Numbered from the stretch's first letter, positions 16,989 through 27,562 are shown. The stretch: DNA of 64,000 nucleotides from Rouxiella sp. S1S-2 (GCF_009208105.1 NZ_WFKL01000001.1:1860001-1924000), one strand, 5' to 3'. Translations and numbers: made by a program. Notes: generated by a model from the sequence alone, not told the origin.

Positions 16989-18204
16989 GTGCGTCCCAAA
17001 TCAGGCGGCTGTCGAGCCATTCAACGGCAAGAATAGTCAGTATCACGGCAGAACCAAAGTAAAAAGCGGCCGGACCCATAGTAAATGAGAGTAACTGGTC
17101 GCGGTTGACCAATGACATCATCAGTGAAATAACGAATAAATCCAGCATTGACCAGCGGCCAATCCAGGTAACCAGTCGCAGCAGGCGAATGCGGGTTTTC
17201 AACCCTTGGTGCGCCTTGAAGTGAATGCTTAACAGCAGTGTCAGTAGCACAATGACCTTGGTAAAAGGCACCAGCACGCTGGCAATAAACACGATAGCGG
17301 CAATCGGCACATTACCGGAAGTGGCCAGCGACACGACGCCGGAAAAAATCGTATCTTTAAGTTGCTGGCCATTGGCATAGATAATCGAAATGGGCAGCAG
17401 GTTGGCCGGCACGAGTAGCACCATCGCCGAGATAAGCGCTGCCCAGGTTTTTTGCAGACTGTGCTTGTAGCGAAGCGACATGGGAACATGGCAGCGTGGA
17501 CAGCGACCTCGCACATCGGGGTGACCGGTAAACTTGCACGACAGGCACAGCACCAGAGACTGAGGCACGCCTTTTGGGCGACGCTGCGGATAAAACTCTT
17601 CCCACAGTTGTTCGATATTGAGGTTAATCAGCGTCAGCGTCACCAGAATCGTCATCATGATATAGGCCACCAGAGCGGGTCCCATATCAATATCGGCGTA
17701 CTCTTTCACCTTGATGCAGGCAACTGCCATACCGATAAGATAGATATCGAGCATCACCCAGTCTTTAAGCCTGTCGAGCATCAGCAGCACCGGCTTGAGA
17801 TTCATACCAAATTTACTGCCAAAATGCAGATACAAAATCGAGCCTGCGAGCGTGAGGGGGGCGCCAACGGTACAGAAGGCCACCATGCTGGCGGTCAGCG
17901 GTGATCCCTGGCTCGACATTTGCCAGATACCTTCAAACAGGCTGGCGTCAATGCGGGTACCCAGCAAGCGAATACTGATTAAAGGTTCGGTATAGGCAAA
18001 AGGCATTAAAACCAGAATACTGATGGCAATGACTATCAGGCGAGGCAGAGAACAGACTTTGCCTTTCTCAACTTTGCTATTGCAGCGCGGGCAGTGCGCA
18101 GTTTGCGTCCTGCGCAGGGCGGGCAAAGTGAAAAGGTAGTCGCACTCGCTGCAACGCTGATAGCGCGTTTGTGGCAGCGGGCCTGATATTGTGTTTATTT
18201 TCAT
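16957..18204 (-). CDS. letA: LetA (YebS), PqiA-family inner-membrane partner of LetB
   Basis: A 415-residue inner-membrane protein with two PqiA-type halves. Each is preceded by a zinc-ribbon-like pair of C-x-x-C motifs (C-S-E-C with C-P-R-C near residue 20, and C-L-S-C with C-P-R-C near 245) and followed by four membrane helices. E. coli LetA is thought to load lipids into LetB. ATG 18204 is chosen because similarity to E. coli YebS starts there. An in-frame start at 18333 would add 43 unrelated residues. It is divergent from msrC. Confidence 0.93.
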   Translation of the reverse strand: MKINTISGPLPQTRYQRCSECDYLFTLPALRRTQTAHCPRCNSKVEKGKVCSLPRLIVIAISILVLMPFAYTEPLISIRLLGTRIDASLFEGIWQMSSQGSPLTASMVAFCTVGAPLTLAGSILYLHFGSKFGMNLKPVLLMLDRLKDWVMLDIYLIGMAVACIKVKEYADIDMGPALVAYIMMTILVTLTLINLNIEQLWEEFYPQRRPKGVPQSLVLCLSCKFTGHPDVRGRCPRCHVPMSLRYKHSLQKTWAALISAMVLLVPANLLPISIIYANGQQLKDTIFSGVVSLATSGNVPIAAIVFIASVLVPFTKVIVLLTLLLSIHFKAHQGLKTRIRLLRLVTWIGRWSMLDLFVISLMMSLVNRDQLLSFTMGPAAFYFGSAVILTILAVEWLDSRLIWDAHATRNAEYTD

Positions 18205-18450
18205 AGGGCCTGTTTGCAAATGACCTGCAGTAGAAATTATGGCTGATTGTCTCAAAAAGCAGACATTTTGGTTATCTGGCGATGTTAACGCCAAGAAGGT
18301 CAGGATTTTTAGATAAAATAACGTATCATGCAAACGTCAGAACATAAATTGTCTTTGGCAAAACATATATTGTAGGCCAGTCTTTTTGAAGACACATAGG
18401 ATTAACCTTGCCGAGATACGCATTTATTGCTTATTTTATAGAGGCTAAGC

Positions 18451-18990
18451 GTGCAAAATAGCGGTCTACCCTCTGGTTATAATGGTTACAACATGACTAA
18501 AGAAGCATTCTACACGGAATTAAAACGTGACCTGAACGCGTTAATCGCTGGGGAAAACAATTTTATTGCAACATTGTCCAATGTCAGTGCCTTGCTTTAC
18601 GAGCGTCTTGAGGGCGTGAACTGGGCGGGATTTTATCTGATGGACGGCTCCTCGCTGGTTCTGGGTCCGTTTCAGGGCAAAATTGCCTGTGTGCGCATTC
18701 CGGTAGGTAAAGGCGTATGTGGAACGGCCGTTGCCGAAAACGCGGTACAACGCGTGGGTGATGTGCATGCCTTCCCTGGCCATATAGCCTGTGATGCTGC
18801 CAGCAATGCAGAAATCGTCTTACCTATTACCGTTGCAGGTCAGGTTATAGGTGTTTTAGATATCGATAGCACTATTTATCAACGCTTCGACGAAGTGGAT
18901 GAACAGGGGCTAACAGAATTGGTAGCCGGGCTTTGCAAGCACCTGGAAAACAGTGGTGCTGCAAAATATGTCAATTTGATCGCAAGTTGA
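18451..18990 (+). CDS. msrC: Free-methionine-(R)-sulfoxide reductase
   Basis: A single GAF-domain enzyme that reduces free methionine-R-sulfoxide. The three cysteines of the E. coli enzyme (C84, C94, C118) are present in I-A-C-V-R-I-P, G-V-C-G-T-A and I-A-C-D-A. GTG 18451 has a good GAGG 6 bases upstream and gives 179 residues. Similarity to E. coli MsrC starts at ATG 18493 (165 residues), which has no obvious ribosome site, so either start may be used. It is the first gene of the plus-strand run toward proQ. Confidence 0.93.
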   Translation: MQNSGLPSGYNGYNMTKEAFYTELKRDLNALIAGENNFIATLSNVSALLYERLEGVNWAGFYLMDGSSLVLGPFQGKIACVRIPVGKGVCGTAVAENAVQRVGDVHAFPGHIACDAASNAEIVLPITVAGQVIGVLDIDSTIYQRFDEVDEQGLTELVAGLCKHLENSGAAKYVNLIAS

Positions 18991-19085
18991 TCGACGGATA
19001 ACGTAGCATTTACGGACGGGGTCATTATAATGACGCCTGTTCATGCCTGCGCCGGTTGGCAAACCCGTTGTAATCAGGAAATTTC

Positions 19086-19775
19086 ATGGAAAATCAACCT
19101 AAGTTGAACAGTAGTAAAGAAGTCATCGCCTTTTTGGCAGAGCGTTTCCCGCTTTGCTTTAGCGCCGAAGGTGAAGCGCGCCCATTAAAGATCGGTATCT
19201 TTCAGGATCTGGTAGAGCGCGTTCAGGGCGAAGAGAATTTGAGCAAGACACAATTGCGCTCTGCTCTGCGTCTTTATACCTCTAGTTGGCGTTATTTGTA
19301 TGGCGTCAAAGTTGGCGCTCAGCGCGTTGACCTTGACGGCAATGCCTGTGGTGTTCTTGAAGAACAGCACGTTGAGCATGCCCGTAAACAATTGGAAGAA
19401 GCGAAAGCCCGCGTTCAGGCACAACGTGCTGAACAACAGGCTAAGCGTCGTGAAGCTAACGGTGAAAACGCCGAGCCGCGTCGCCCACGTCCGGCAGCAA
19501 AAAAACCTGCTCCGCGTCGTGAAAATGCGCCTGCCGCTGTTGCTGGTCAAGAAAATCGCAAACCGCGCACTCCACGTCCCGCACGTGAGGTGAGCCAACC
19601 GCGTCAGGTGCCAGTTACAGATATCACCAAGCTGCAAATTGGCCAGGAAATCAAAGTCAGAGCAGGTCAGAGTGCTATGGACGCCACCGTTTTGGAAATT
19701 GCAAAAGATGGCGTTCGCGTACAACTCTCTTCGGGTCTGGCGATGATCGTGCGCGCAGAACACTTGCAGTTCTGA
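19086..19775 (+). CDS. proQ: RNA chaperone ProQ
   Basis: A 229-residue RNA-binding protein. The N-terminal FinO domain (about residues 1-120; [11 protein letters not shown], then F-P-L-C-F) is followed by a basic, low-complexity linker rich in R, P, A and K (120-175). The C-terminal Tudor-like domain begins near 176 (I-T-K-L-Q-I-G-Q). E. coli ProQ binds many small RNAs and 3' ends and affects ProP. The length matches (232). It is 19 bases before prc, as in E. coli. Confidence 0.96.
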   Translation: MENQPKLNSSKEVIAFLAERFPLCFSAEGEARPLKIGIFQDLVERVQGEENLSKTQLRSALRLYTSSWRYLYGVKVGAQRVDLDGNACGVLEEQHVEHARKQLEEAKARVQAQRAEQQAKRREANGENAEPRRPRPAAKKPAPRRENAPAAVAGQENRKPRTPRPAREVSQPRQVPVTDITKLQIGQEIKVRAGQSAMDATVLEIAKDGVRVQLSSGLAMIVRAEHLQF

Positions 19776-19794
19776 TACGGAGGCCAACTCAGGC

Positions 19795-21846
19795 ATGAAC
19801 AAACTTGTCAGATTAAGCGTGATTGCGGGTCTGCTTTTTGCGGGAACAGGTCTGGTTAACACCAGCTTTGCGAATGATAGTGCACCGGTCACTATCAGTC
19901 AGCTCCCAAAATTGGCACAAGAACCACAGGACGCAACGGTGAGTGAGCGTGTTACCGCACGCTTTACCCGTTCGCACTATCGTCAATTCAGTCTTGATGC
20001 AGATTTTTCGGGTAAAATTTTCGATCGTTACCTGAACATGCTCGATAATGGCCATAACGTACTCATGGCTTCAGATGTTGCCCAATTTGCCGACAAGCGC
20101 GGCACGCTGGGTGAAGAGTTGAAATCCGGTCAGTTGGTTACGCCGTACGCACTGTATAATCTGGCGCAAAAACGTCGTTTTGAGCGTTATCAATATGCTT
20201 TGTCCGTGCTTGAGCGCCCGATGGATTTCACCGGAAATGACACTATAACCCTCGATCGTACCAAATCTCCGTGGCCGAAAGATTCCACTGAGCTGGACCA
20301 TCTTTGGGATCAGAAAGTCAAATATGACGAACTGAACCTTAAGCTGACCGGTAAGAACGATCAGGAAATTCGCGACATTCTCGGCAAGCGCTATCGCTTT
20401 GCGATGAAACGCCTTACGCAAAGCAACAGCGAAGACGTTTTCCAACTGGTGATGAACGCGTTTGCGCACGAAATTGATCCACATACCAACTATCTGTCCC
20501 CGCGCAGCACTGAGCAATTTAATACCGAAATGAGCCTGTCTCTGGAAGGTATTGGTGCGGTTCTGCAGGGCGATGACGACTATACCGTGATCAACTCGAT
20601 GGTAGCAGGTGGCCCGGCGGCCAAAAGCAAAACCATTGCAGTAGGCGACCGTATCGTTGGCGTCGGCCAGACAGGTAAGCCTATGGTTGATGTGATTGGC
20701 TGGCGTCTTGACGACGTTGTCTCGCTCATCAAGGGACCAAAAGGCAGCAAGGTTCGTCTGGAAGTTCTGCCAGCGGGCAAGGGAACCAAAACGCGTACTA
20801 TTACGTTAACTCGTGAGAAAATCCGTCTTGAAGACCGCGCCGTGAAGTTGACCATCAAAAAAGTCGGTAACGAAAAAGTTGCCGTGATGGATATTCCTGG
20901 CTTCTACGTTGGCCTGACCGATGACGTTAAAGTTCAGCTGCAGAAAATGGCCAAGCAGAACGTTAACAGCCTGGTTATCGACCTGCGTACCAACGGCGGA
21001 GGCGCGCTGACCGAGGCGGTTTCTCTGTCTGGACTGTTCTTCCCGAGCGGCCCTGTTGTGCAGGTTCGTGACAACAACGGTCACATCCGCCAAGACAGCG
21101 ACACCGACGGCGTGGTGTATTACAAAGGCCCGCTTGTGGTGCTGGTTGACCGCTACAGTGCTTCGGCTTCCGAAATCTTTGCGGCAGCAATGCAAGATTA
21201 TGGTCGCGCGCTTATCGTGGGTGAGCCTACCTTCGGTAAAGGGACCGTTCAGCAATACCGTTCATTGAACCGTATTTACGATCAGATGCTGCGTCCTGAA
21301 TGGCCAGCTCTGGGCTCTGTGCAGTACACCATCCAAAAATTCTATCGAATTAACGGTGGCAGTACTCAACGCAAAGGCGTTACGCCAGACATCGTCATGC
21401 CTACGGGCCTGATCGACAATGACGTGGGTGAAAGATTTGAAGACAACGCCATGCCTTGGGACAGTATTAATGCTGCGACGTATACCAAGACGGGTGACCT
21501 GCAACCTTTTATCCCTGAACTGCTGAAAGAGCACGATGCGCGTATAGCCAAAGATCCTGAGTTCCAGTACATCCAGCAGGATATTGCAAAATACAATGCC
21601 AACAAGACCAAGCGCGACGTTGTCTCTCTGAATTACGCCCAGCGTGATAAAGAAGATAAAGAAGATGACGCGATTCGTTTAACTCGCTTAAATGAGCGCT
21701 TTAAACGTGACGGCAAAAAGCCCATTAAATCTCTCGACGATTTACCGAAAGATTATATTGCGCCGGACCCTTACCTCGACGAGGCGGACCATATTGCCGT
21801 TGACTTGTCTAAGCTTGAAAAAGCGCAGGACAGCCAGTCGAAGTAG
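19795..21846 (+). CDS. prc: Carboxy-terminal (tail-specific) protease Prc
   Basis: A 683-residue periplasmic protease with a signal peptide ending near N-T-S-F-A. The PDZ domain lies about 235-325. The catalytic Ser is in Y-S-A-S-A-S-E-I-F near 450 and the Lys in F-G-K-G-T-V near 477, as in E. coli Prc (682 residues). It trims FtsI and, with NlpI, degrades MepS. A terminator follows the gene. Confidence 0.97.
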   Translation: MNKLVRLSVIAGLLFAGTGLVNTSFANDSAPVTISQLPKLAQEPQDATVSERVTARFTRSHYRQFSLDADFSGKIFDRYLNMLDNGHNVLMASDVAQFADKRGTLGEELKSGQLVTPYALYNLAQKRRFERYQYALSVLERPMDFTGNDTITLDRTKSPWPKDSTELDHLWDQKVKYDELNLKLTGKNDQEIRDILGKRYRFAMKRLTQSNSEDVFQLVMNAFAHEIDPHTNYLSPRSTEQFNTEMSLSLEGIGAVLQGDDDYTVINSMVAGGPAAKSKTIAVGDRIVGVGQTGKPMVDVIGWRLDDVVSLIKGPKGSKVRLEVLPAGKGTKTRTITLTREKIRLEDRAVKLTIKKVGNEKVAVMDIPGFYVGLTDDVKVQLQKMAKQNVNSLVIDLRTNGGGALTEAVSLSGLFFPSGPVVQVRDNNGHIRQDSDTDGVVYYKGPLVVLVDRYSASASEIFAAAMQDYGRALIVGEPTFGKGTVQQYRSLNRIYDQMLRPEWPALGSVQYTIQKFYRINGGSTQRKGVTPDIVMPTGLIDNDVGERFEDNAMPWDSINAATYTKTGDLQPFIPELLKEHDARIAKDPEFQYIQQDIAKYNANKTKRDVVSLNYAQRDKEDKEDDAIRLTRLNERFKRDGKKPIKSLDDLPKDYIAPDPYLDEADHIAVDLSKLEKAQDSQSK

Positions 21847-21882
21847 GTCTTAATGCTGCAGCAGTGAAGGTCTTTTTAAATA

Positions 21883-21904
21883 GCGCACTCCGGTGCGCTT
21901 TTTT
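21883..21904 (+). terminator. Terminator of proQ-prc
   Basis: GCGCAC/GTGCGC stem with TCCG loop followed by TTTTTT, 36 bases after the prc stop. Confidence 0.9.
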
Positions 21905-21960
21905 ATTTTTTATTTATCTGCAATTTTTAGCTGCGATTTATCTACAAAACGCTTCAAAAT

Positions 21961-21975
21961 GTAAAGTATTGTGAA
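21961..21975 (+). promoter_or_regulatory. CpxR-box-like site upstream of htpX
   Basis: GTAAAGTATTGTGAA matches the direct-repeat CpxR box GTAAA-N5-GTAAA with one mismatch. It lies 25 bases upstream of the heat-shock-type -35. In E. coli htpX is induced by CpxR, so regulation is probably conserved. Confidence 0.65.
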
Positions 21976-22000
21976 TTAGCGCCTTTGAATTGCCTTACCC

Positions 22001-22027
22001 CTTGAATCCTGTCAGTAAGCCCATAGG
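22001..22027 (+). promoter_or_regulatory. Heat-shock (sigma-32-type) promoter of htpX
   Basis: CTTGAA, 13 bases, then CCCATAGG fits the sigma-32 pattern CTTGAA-N13/15-CCCCAT. It is about 75 bases upstream of the htpX start. htpX is a heat-shock gene in E. coli. Confidence 0.65.
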
Positions 22028-22102
22028 ATCAGGTTATCCTGTCTGATTAAGACGGTATGAATGTTCCAACGATGACAACAACAATGAGGAAGTATTAATT
22101 TT

Positions 22103-22984
22103 ATGATGCGTATAGCGTTGTTCCTGTTAACTAACCTGGCAGTAATGGTGGTTTTCGGGCTGGTACTCAGCCTGACAGGCATTCGTTCTAGCAGCGTGAT
22201 GGGACTGATGATTATGGCCGGTCTGTTCGGCTTTGGTGGTGCGTTTGTCTCTTTGCTGATGTCTAAATGGATGGCGTTACGCTCGGTGGGTGGAGAAGTG
22301 ATTGAGCAGCCGCGCAATGAAACCGAACGCTGGCTCCTAAACGTGGTCAGTCGTCAGTCACAGCAGGCGGGCATTAAAATGCCACAGGTTGCAATTTATC
22401 ATGCACCCGACATTAACGCCTTTGCGACCGGCGCCCGACGCGATGCATCACTGGTGGCGGTCAGTACTGGCCTGCTACAAAGCATGAGCCAAGACGAGGC
22501 CGAGGCCGTTATCGCCCATGAAATCAGTCATATATCAAACGGTGACATGGTGACAATGACCCTGGTTCAGGGCATTGTGAACACCTTCGTTATCTTTATT
22601 TCACGTATTTTGGCGCAAATCGCCTCGGGCTTTTTGTCCGGCAACCGCGACAATGAAGAGAGCGGCAACGGCAATCCGCTGGTCTATTTTGCGGTTTCAA
22701 TGGTGCTTGAACTGGTGTTTGGTATTGCTGCCAGCATCATTACCATGTGGTTCTCACGCCACCGCGAATTTCACGCCGACGCGGGTTCTGCCAAGCTGGT
22801 AGGGCGCGAGAAAATGATTGCCGCGTTGCAGCGTTTAAAAACCAGTCATGAGCCGCAGGAAGCGAGCAGCATGATGGCGCTGTGTATTAACGGCAAGTCC
22901 AAGACCTTTAGCGAGCTGTTTATGTCGCACCCACCGTTGGACAAGCGTATTGAAGCGCTGCGCAGTGGTGAATACCTGAAGTAG
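22103..22984 (+). CDS. htpX: Membrane zinc protease HtpX
   Basis: A 293-residue M48 metalloprotease of the inner membrane that works with FtsH in membrane-protein quality control. Two N-terminal transmembrane helices, the H-E-I-S-H zinc motif near residue 140, two further hydrophobic segments (about 158-175 and 193-215) and the third ligand Glu in R-E-F-H-A-D-A near 222 are visible. The length equals E. coli HtpX. Start context GAGGAAG. It has its own promoter region with CpxR-like and sigma-32-like sites. Confidence 0.97.
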   Translation: MMRIALFLLTNLAVMVVFGLVLSLTGIRSSSVMGLMIMAGLFGFGGAFVSLLMSKWMALRSVGGEVIEQPRNETERWLLNVVSRQSQQAGIKMPQVAIYHAPDINAFATGARRDASLVAVSTGLLQSMSQDEAEAVIAHEISHISNGDMVTMTLVQGIVNTFVIFISRILAQIASGFLSGNRDNEESGNGNPLVYFAVSMVLELVFGIAASIITMWFSRHREFHADAGSAKLVGREKMIAALQRLKTSHEPQEASSMMALCINGKSKTFSELFMSHPPLDKRIEALRSGEYLK

Positions 22985-23018
22985 TTTTTAAATCTCAGGC
23001 AGTAGATTACTCAAAAGA

Positions 23019-23049
23019 AAAAGGCCCGGCAGCATATGCCGGGCCTTTT
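23019..23049. terminator. Bidirectional terminator between htpX and yebQ
   Basis: A perfect 13-bp stem, AAAAGGCCCGGCA with its complement, and loop GCATA. It has A-runs on one side and T-runs on the other, so it can end both convergent genes. Confidence 0.9.
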
Positions 23050-23075
23050 ATTTTTTATTAAAACGAACAGACTGT

Positions 23076-24458
23076 TTAAACTTTTTGCTGAGTCACTGAT
23101 TTCTGAGTCATGCGCATAATACTGATGAATGCGCCACCCAGCGCCAGTGAACCGGCGAGGATCAGCGAGGCGTGGGTGCCGTGGTTGCCGAACAGATTGA
23201 ACATTAATGCCACCATCGCGGCGCCTGTTGATTGACCCAACAACCGCGCGGTACCCAACATGCCGCTGGCGCCACCACTGCGGCTGCGCGGCGCAGAAGA
23301 AACAATAGTGTGGTTGTTTGGTGACTGGAACAGGCCAAAACCGGCACCGCAGATTATCATTCGCCAGATAATATTCAGATGCGAAGGGTGGTCTGGCAGC
23401 AGCGCCAGGGAGTAGAGTCCCAACGAAAAGACCACCAGTCCAATACCACCAAGGAAACCTGCGTGGAAGCGTTCAACCAAACGTCCGGCAATCGGTGCCA
23501 TCACCATCGTCGCCAGCGGCCACGGGGTTAGCAGCAGTCCGGTCGAGACGGCGTCGAGGCCTAATGAATTTTGCAGGAAGAACGGCAGCGAAACAAACGC
23601 CAGCATCTGCGCGGCAAATGAACACATTGACGTGCCTATCGACAGCGTAAAAATGGGAATGCGTAGCAGGTCGACCGGCAACAGCGGCGAGGTCTTGTTT
23701 AGCTGACGACGTACAAAGAACCAGCCGACGATCACCAGTACGATAACTTCACCGAGGATAAGCAGTCTATTTTGCCCCTGCGCAAAGCCGCTGATGGCGC
23801 TGATAAGCAGGCCGAAGGTCAACGCATTCATTATCCCGCTGATAAAATCGAATTTCTGCCCCGAGGACTTTGTGGAGTTGGCGGGCAAGAACTTCAATCC
23901 CATACAAAAGGCAATCAGCCCGATAGGCAGGTTGATAGCGAACAACCACGGCCAGTTGGCGAAGGAGAGGATGGCCGCCGCAACCGTCGGTCCTGCCGCG
24001 GAAGAGACCGCGACGATCAGCGCGTTAATGCCCATTCCACGCCCAAGAAAACGCTGCGGATAAATTATTCTCACCAGGGCCACGTTTACGCTCATGATGC
24101 AGGCCGCGCCAAAGCCCTGTAACACACGGGCAACGGTCAAGGTCATTAATGAATCTGACAGCGCACAAGCCAGCGACGTGAAGCTGAAAACGACCAGGCC
24201 TATCATGTAAACACGGCGGTAGCCGAAGATTTCGCCCAGTGAGGCTAATGAGAGCAGCGAAATAGTGATTGCTAACTGATAGGCATTTACTATCCAAATT
24301 GACGACGCGGGGCTGGCGTGCAGGTCTTGGGCAATGGTCGGCAGTGCCACGTTGGCAATCGCGCCGTCGAGCACGGAAACGGTGATGCCCAAAGCAATCG
24401 TCAGTATTGCCCCATAGCGTTGGGGAGTAGGAAGTCCATCATTAACCGTGGTTATCAT
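23076..24458 (-). CDS. yebQ: YebQ-type MFS drug-efflux transporter (DHA2)
   Basis: A 460-residue, 14-helix major facilitator of the DHA2 drug:H+ antiporter family. The first helix has the motif V-L-D-G-A-I-A-N-V-A-L-P. The loop motif G-E-I-F-G-Y-R-R follows helix 2. S-S-A-A-G-P-T-V near 155 is the antiporter motif C region. Its place between htpX and kdgR, divergent from kdgR, matches yebQ in E. coli. The substrate is unknown. Confidence 0.85.
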   Translation of the reverse strand: MITTVNDGLPTPQRYGAILTIALGITVSVLDGAIANVALPTIAQDLHASPASSIWIVNAYQLAITISLLSLASLGEIFGYRRVYMIGLVVFSFTSLACALSDSLMTLTVARVLQGFGAACIMSVNVALVRIIYPQRFLGRGMGINALIVAVSSAAGPTVAAAILSFANWPWLFAINLPIGLIAFCMGLKFLPANSTKSSGQKFDFISGIMNALTFGLLISAISGFAQGQNRLLILGEVIVLVIVGWFFVRRQLNKTSPLLPVDLLRIPIFTLSIGTSMCSFAAQMLAFVSLPFFLQNSLGLDAVSTGLLLTPWPLATMVMAPIAGRLVERFHAGFLGGIGLVVFSLGLYSLALLPDHPSHLNIIWRMIICGAGFGLFQSPNNHTIVSSAPRSRSGGASGMLGTARLLGQSTGAAMVALMFNLFGNHGTHASLILAGSLALGGAFISIMRMTQKSVTQQKV

Positions 24459-24703
24459 GTCTGATCGTCAGCGTTGTGCTAGTAAGAGTGGCAAATATTA
24501 CCATGCTAACTACCCGGCGTCTGAATTCGCAGGGCGTGGGTGAACTTTATTAATTGTAACGAGAATTAACATTTAGCTCACAATTTCTTTTTTTCGGTTC
24601 ACTCTTACAGAAATGCTGTTCCATTTTTAATGAAACAAAAAAAGTATCTGTCGCCCATTTATGGAATAATGCTCAAAATATAAATCAGGCAGGTAAAAAG
24701 ATT

Positions 24704-25495
24704 ATGGCTATCGCAGATCTTGATAAGCAACCCGATTCCGTTTCATCGGTACTTAAAGTGTTCGGCATTTTACAGGCTCTGGGTGATGAGCGCGAAATTG
24801 GCATCACTGAACTTTCACAGCGCGTCATGATGTCCAAAAGCACAGTCTATCGTTTTCTTCAAACGATGAAGTCTTTGGGATATGTCGACCAGGAAGGGGA
24901 GTCGGAAAAATACACGCTGACCCTCAAGCTGTTTGAACTGGGTGCTAAAGCGCTGCAGAATGTTGATCTTATTCGCAGTGCTGACATTCAAATGCGTGAA
25001 ATATCGCGTCTGACCCGTGAAACCATTCACCTCGGCGCGCTCGACGAAGACGGCATTGTTTACATCCATAAAATTGATTCGATGTATAACCTGCGCATGC
25101 ATTCGCGCATTGGTCGCCGTAATCCTCTGCACAGTACCGCCATTGGTAAAGTCCTGCTGGCCTGGGGCGAGCAGAACGACGTAGACGCCCTGCTGGCGGA
25201 TATGCAGTTTACTCGCAGCACCGAGCATACGGTGATGGATGCGCCAAGCTTGGTTAAAGTACTCGAGCAAGTACGCAGCCAAGGTTATGGCGAAGATAAC
25301 GAGGAGCAGGAGCAGGGGCTGCGCTGTATCGCGGTGCCAGTATTCGACCGCTTTGGGGTGGTGATTGCCGGCCTGAGTATCTCCTTCCCGACCATTCGCT
25401 TCTCGGAGGAGAGCAAAAGTGATTACGTGGCCATGCTGCATACTGCGGCGCGTAATATCTCCGAACAGCTGGGATATCATCAGTATCCGTTTTAA
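24704..25495 (+). CDS. kdgR: KdgR, IclR-type repressor of pectin/uronate catabolism
   Basis: A 263-residue regulator, the same length as E. coli KdgR and nearly identical in the DNA-binding part. The winged helix-turn-helix is at about 15-75 (I-T-E-L-S-Q-R-V-M-M-S-K-S-T-V-Y-R). The C-terminal effector domain binds 2-keto-3-deoxygluconate. It represses kdu/kdg genes; kduD and kduI are 3-5 kb away and carry a matching site. It has its own terminator. Confidence 0.97.
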   Translation: MAIADLDKQPDSVSSVLKVFGILQALGDEREIGITELSQRVMMSKSTVYRFLQTMKSLGYVDQEGESEKYTLTLKLFELGAKALQNVDLIRSADIQMREISRLTRETIHLGALDEDGIVYIHKIDSMYNLRMHSRIGRRNPLHSTAIGKVLLAWGEQNDVDALLADMQFTRSTEHTVMDAPSLVKVLEQVRSQGYGEDNEEQEQGLRCIAVPVFDRFGVVIAGLSISFPTIRFSEESKSDYVAMLHTAARNISEQLGYHQYPF

Positions 25496-25525
25496 ATAGC
25501 GTATCAAGCGCGGCTAGAATGCATA

Positions 25526-25555
25526 AAAAAGGCGAAGCACAGGGCTTCGCCTTTT
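25526..25555. terminator. Terminator between kdgR and tcyP
   Basis: AAAAAGGCGAAGC and its complement with loop ACAGG, with a T-run on the kdgR side and an A-run on the other, so it probably serves both convergent genes. Confidence 0.9.
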
Positions 25556-25574
25556 TACCTTTCAATAGATGCGA

Positions 25575-26966
25575 TTAACGATGCGCCAGCTCGGCGTGCT
25601 CTTCTTCATCCATCACTTTTTTATCAGTAAGTTTAAGCAGCTGGCTGGTAATTGTACCCGCAGTCATTGAACCACTGACGTTAAGTGCGGTACGGCCCAT
25701 ATCAATCAACGGCTCGATTGAAATCAGCAGCGCAACCAGCGTAACTGGCAGGCCCATGGCAGGCAGCACAATAAGCGCGGCGAATGTCGCACCGCCGCCC
25801 ACGCCTGCAACACCCGCAGAACTCAGTGTCACGATACCGACCAGCGTCGCAATCCACATCGGCTCAAACGGATTGATGCCTACTGTTGGCGCAACCATCA
25901 CCGCCAGCATAGTCGGATAAAGACCCGCACAACCGTTTTGGCCAATCGTCGCACCAAAAGAAGCGGCAAAACTGGCGATAGATTCAGGAATACCTAAACG
26001 ACGAGTCTGTGCTTCTACGCTCAGCGGAATGGTTGCTGCGCTCGAACGGCTGGTAAAGGCGAAAGACAGTACTGGCCATACTTTGCGGAAGAACTTCGCC
26101 GGGTTTACGCCGGTGAAGGAGAGCAGCAGAGCGTGCACGACGAACATAATTGCCAGACCGAGGTAAGAAGCCACCACGAAGCTGCCAAGTTTGATGATGT
26201 CATGGATGTTTGAACCGGCCACCACTTTGGTCATCAGCGCCAATACGCCATACGGGGTCAGTTTCATCACCAAGCGTACTAGTTTCATCACCCATGATTG
26301 CAGGATGTCGATGAAGGCTAATACTTTAGGGCCTTTCTCGGCGTCGTCTTTCACCAGTTGCAGGGCGGCAACGCCCACGAAAGCGGCAAAGATAACCACG
26401 CTGATAATAGAGGTTGGGCTTGCACCAGTCAGGTCGGCAAAGGGGTTTTTAGGGATGAATGACAGCACCATCTGTGGCACGGTAAGGTCAGCCACTTTAC
26501 CCACATAGTTGGTTTGTATTGCTGCTAAACGCGCCGTTTCCTGCGTGCCCTGTACCAGACCTTCTGCGGTGAGACCGAACAGCTTGGTAACGAAGACCCC
26601 AACCAGCGCGGCAATCAGCGTGGTGAACAACAGGGTACCGATGGTCAGGAAACTGATTTTACCCAATGAAGAGGCGTTGTGCAGACGTGCAACCGCGCTC
26701 AGAATTGAGACAAATACCAGCGGCATTACGATCATTTGCAACAGTTGCACATAGCCGTTACCGACGATGTTAAACCAGGTAATCGATGTTTTGAGTACCG
26801 CGCTGTCCGGGCCATAAATCAGCTGTAACGCGAGACCAAATACCACACCGACTACCAGGCCAACCAAGACCTTTTTTGCCAGACTCCATTGTGTACGGCT
26901 AGATTTAGCCAACAGCAAAAGGAGGGCAACGAAAACCACCACGTTTAATACGAGCGGAAGATTCAT
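25575..26966 (-). CDS. tcyP: L-cystine:H+/cation symporter TcyP
   Basis: A 463-residue inner-membrane protein of the dicarboxylate/amino-acid:cation symporter family, with near-complete identity to E. coli TcyP (YdjN) in the core motifs: [10 protein letters not shown] near 307, A-T-I-G-Q-N-G near 337, and G-G-G-A-T-F-A-A-L near 390. It imports cystine. ATG 26966 is chosen because GGAG lies 7 bases upstream and the length then equals E. coli's. The neighbour in E. coli is ydjM; here higBA lies between. Confidence 0.95.
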   Translation of the reverse strand: MNLPLVLNVVVFVALLLLLAKSSRTQWSLAKKVLVGLVVGVVFGLALQLIYGPDSAVLKTSITWFNIVGNGYVQLLQMIVMPLVFVSILSAVARLHNASSLGKISFLTIGTLLFTTLIAALVGVFVTKLFGLTAEGLVQGTQETARLAAIQTNYVGKVADLTVPQMVLSFIPKNPFADLTGASPTSIISVVIFAAFVGVAALQLVKDDAEKGPKVLAFIDILQSWVMKLVRLVMKLTPYGVLALMTKVVAGSNIHDIIKLGSFVVASYLGLAIMFVVHALLLSFTGVNPAKFFRKVWPVLSFAFTSRSSAATIPLSVEAQTRRLGIPESIASFAASFGATIGQNGCAGLYPTMLAVMVAPTVGINPFEPMWIATLVGIVTLSSAGVAGVGGGATFAALIVLPAMGLPVTLVALLISIEPLIDMGRTALNVSGSMTAGTITSQLLKLTDKKVMDEEEHAELAHR

Positions 26967-27212
26967 ACCCAAGCTCCAGAGATAACTTTAATTAAATGTA
27001 CTAGTGAGTACTGCCTTTAGAAGGGTGCACCAGTGTATTTCGCTGATGCATAGGGTATCAGATCAAAAGAGGGATTTATTATAACCAAAAGGAATGGGCT
27101 ATTACTTTGGGTTATATCTAGCCAATTGATTGGTAAGTAATAATTATTTTAAGTGCCCACAATGTGCCCTAGCTTCGATGTATGGGCTGCATTGTTCGGG
27201 ATTTATGCATTC

Positions 27213-27258
27213 TTGATAACTAGACCTTTGTGTCGTATAGTGTGACTACACAACTACG
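27213..27258 (+). promoter_or_regulatory. Promoter and probable operator of higBA
   Basis: TTGATA and TATAGT with exactly 17 bases between form a strong sigma-70 promoter. Over and after the -10 an imperfect palindrome (CGTA..GTGT-GACT-ACAC..TACG, 27234-27258) could bind the HigBA complex, as is usual for autoregulated toxin-antitoxin pairs. Confidence 0.65.
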
Positions 27259-27269
27259 GTGCATCGAAG

Positions 27270-27551
27270 ATGATTAAGAGCTTCAGACACAAAGGATTGG
27301 AGACGTTTTATAGGACAGGCTCTACTGCGGGAATTCAGGCTATGCATGAATCTCGGCTGCGAAAACAGCTGTTCGCGTTAAGTAAGGCTAAAAAACCTTC
27401 TGATATGAGTGCTCCGGGATGGGACCTCCACCCATTGAAGGGTAACGAGGCCGGTGTGTGGTCTGTGTCGGTTCATGGTAACTGGCGCATGACATTTCGT
27501 TTTGATGAAGATGGCGATGCCGTCCTTGTCGATTACCGCGATTATCACTGA
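27270..27551 (+). CDS. higB: HigB-type toxin (RelE superfamily mRNA interferase)
   Basis: A 93-residue toxin of the HigB family, which cleaves mRNA on the ribosome. Family features are an N-terminal I-K-S-F-R-H-K-G-L-E, the central P-G-W-D-L-H-P-L-K-G, and the C-terminal G-N-W-R-M-T-F-R-F followed by D-Y-R-D-Y-H. The toxin gene comes first, as is typical for hig loci. Its stop lies 11 bases before the antitoxin ATG. Confidence 0.93.
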   Translation: MIKSFRHKGLETFYRTGSTAGIQAMHESRLRKQLFALSKAKKPSDMSAPGWDLHPLKGNEAGVWSVSVHGNWRMTFRFDEDGDAVLVDYRDYH

Positions 27552-27562
27552 TGGAGGTTGCT

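Noticed and set aside
16557..17036. 159-codon plus-strand frame opposite letB/letA
   Set aside because: It is the mirror of the MCE repeats. No start context and no similarity to known proteins.
19185..19892. 235-codon frame antisense to proQ
   Set aside because: Composition follows the proQ Arg/Ala-rich codons in reverse. No ribosome site.
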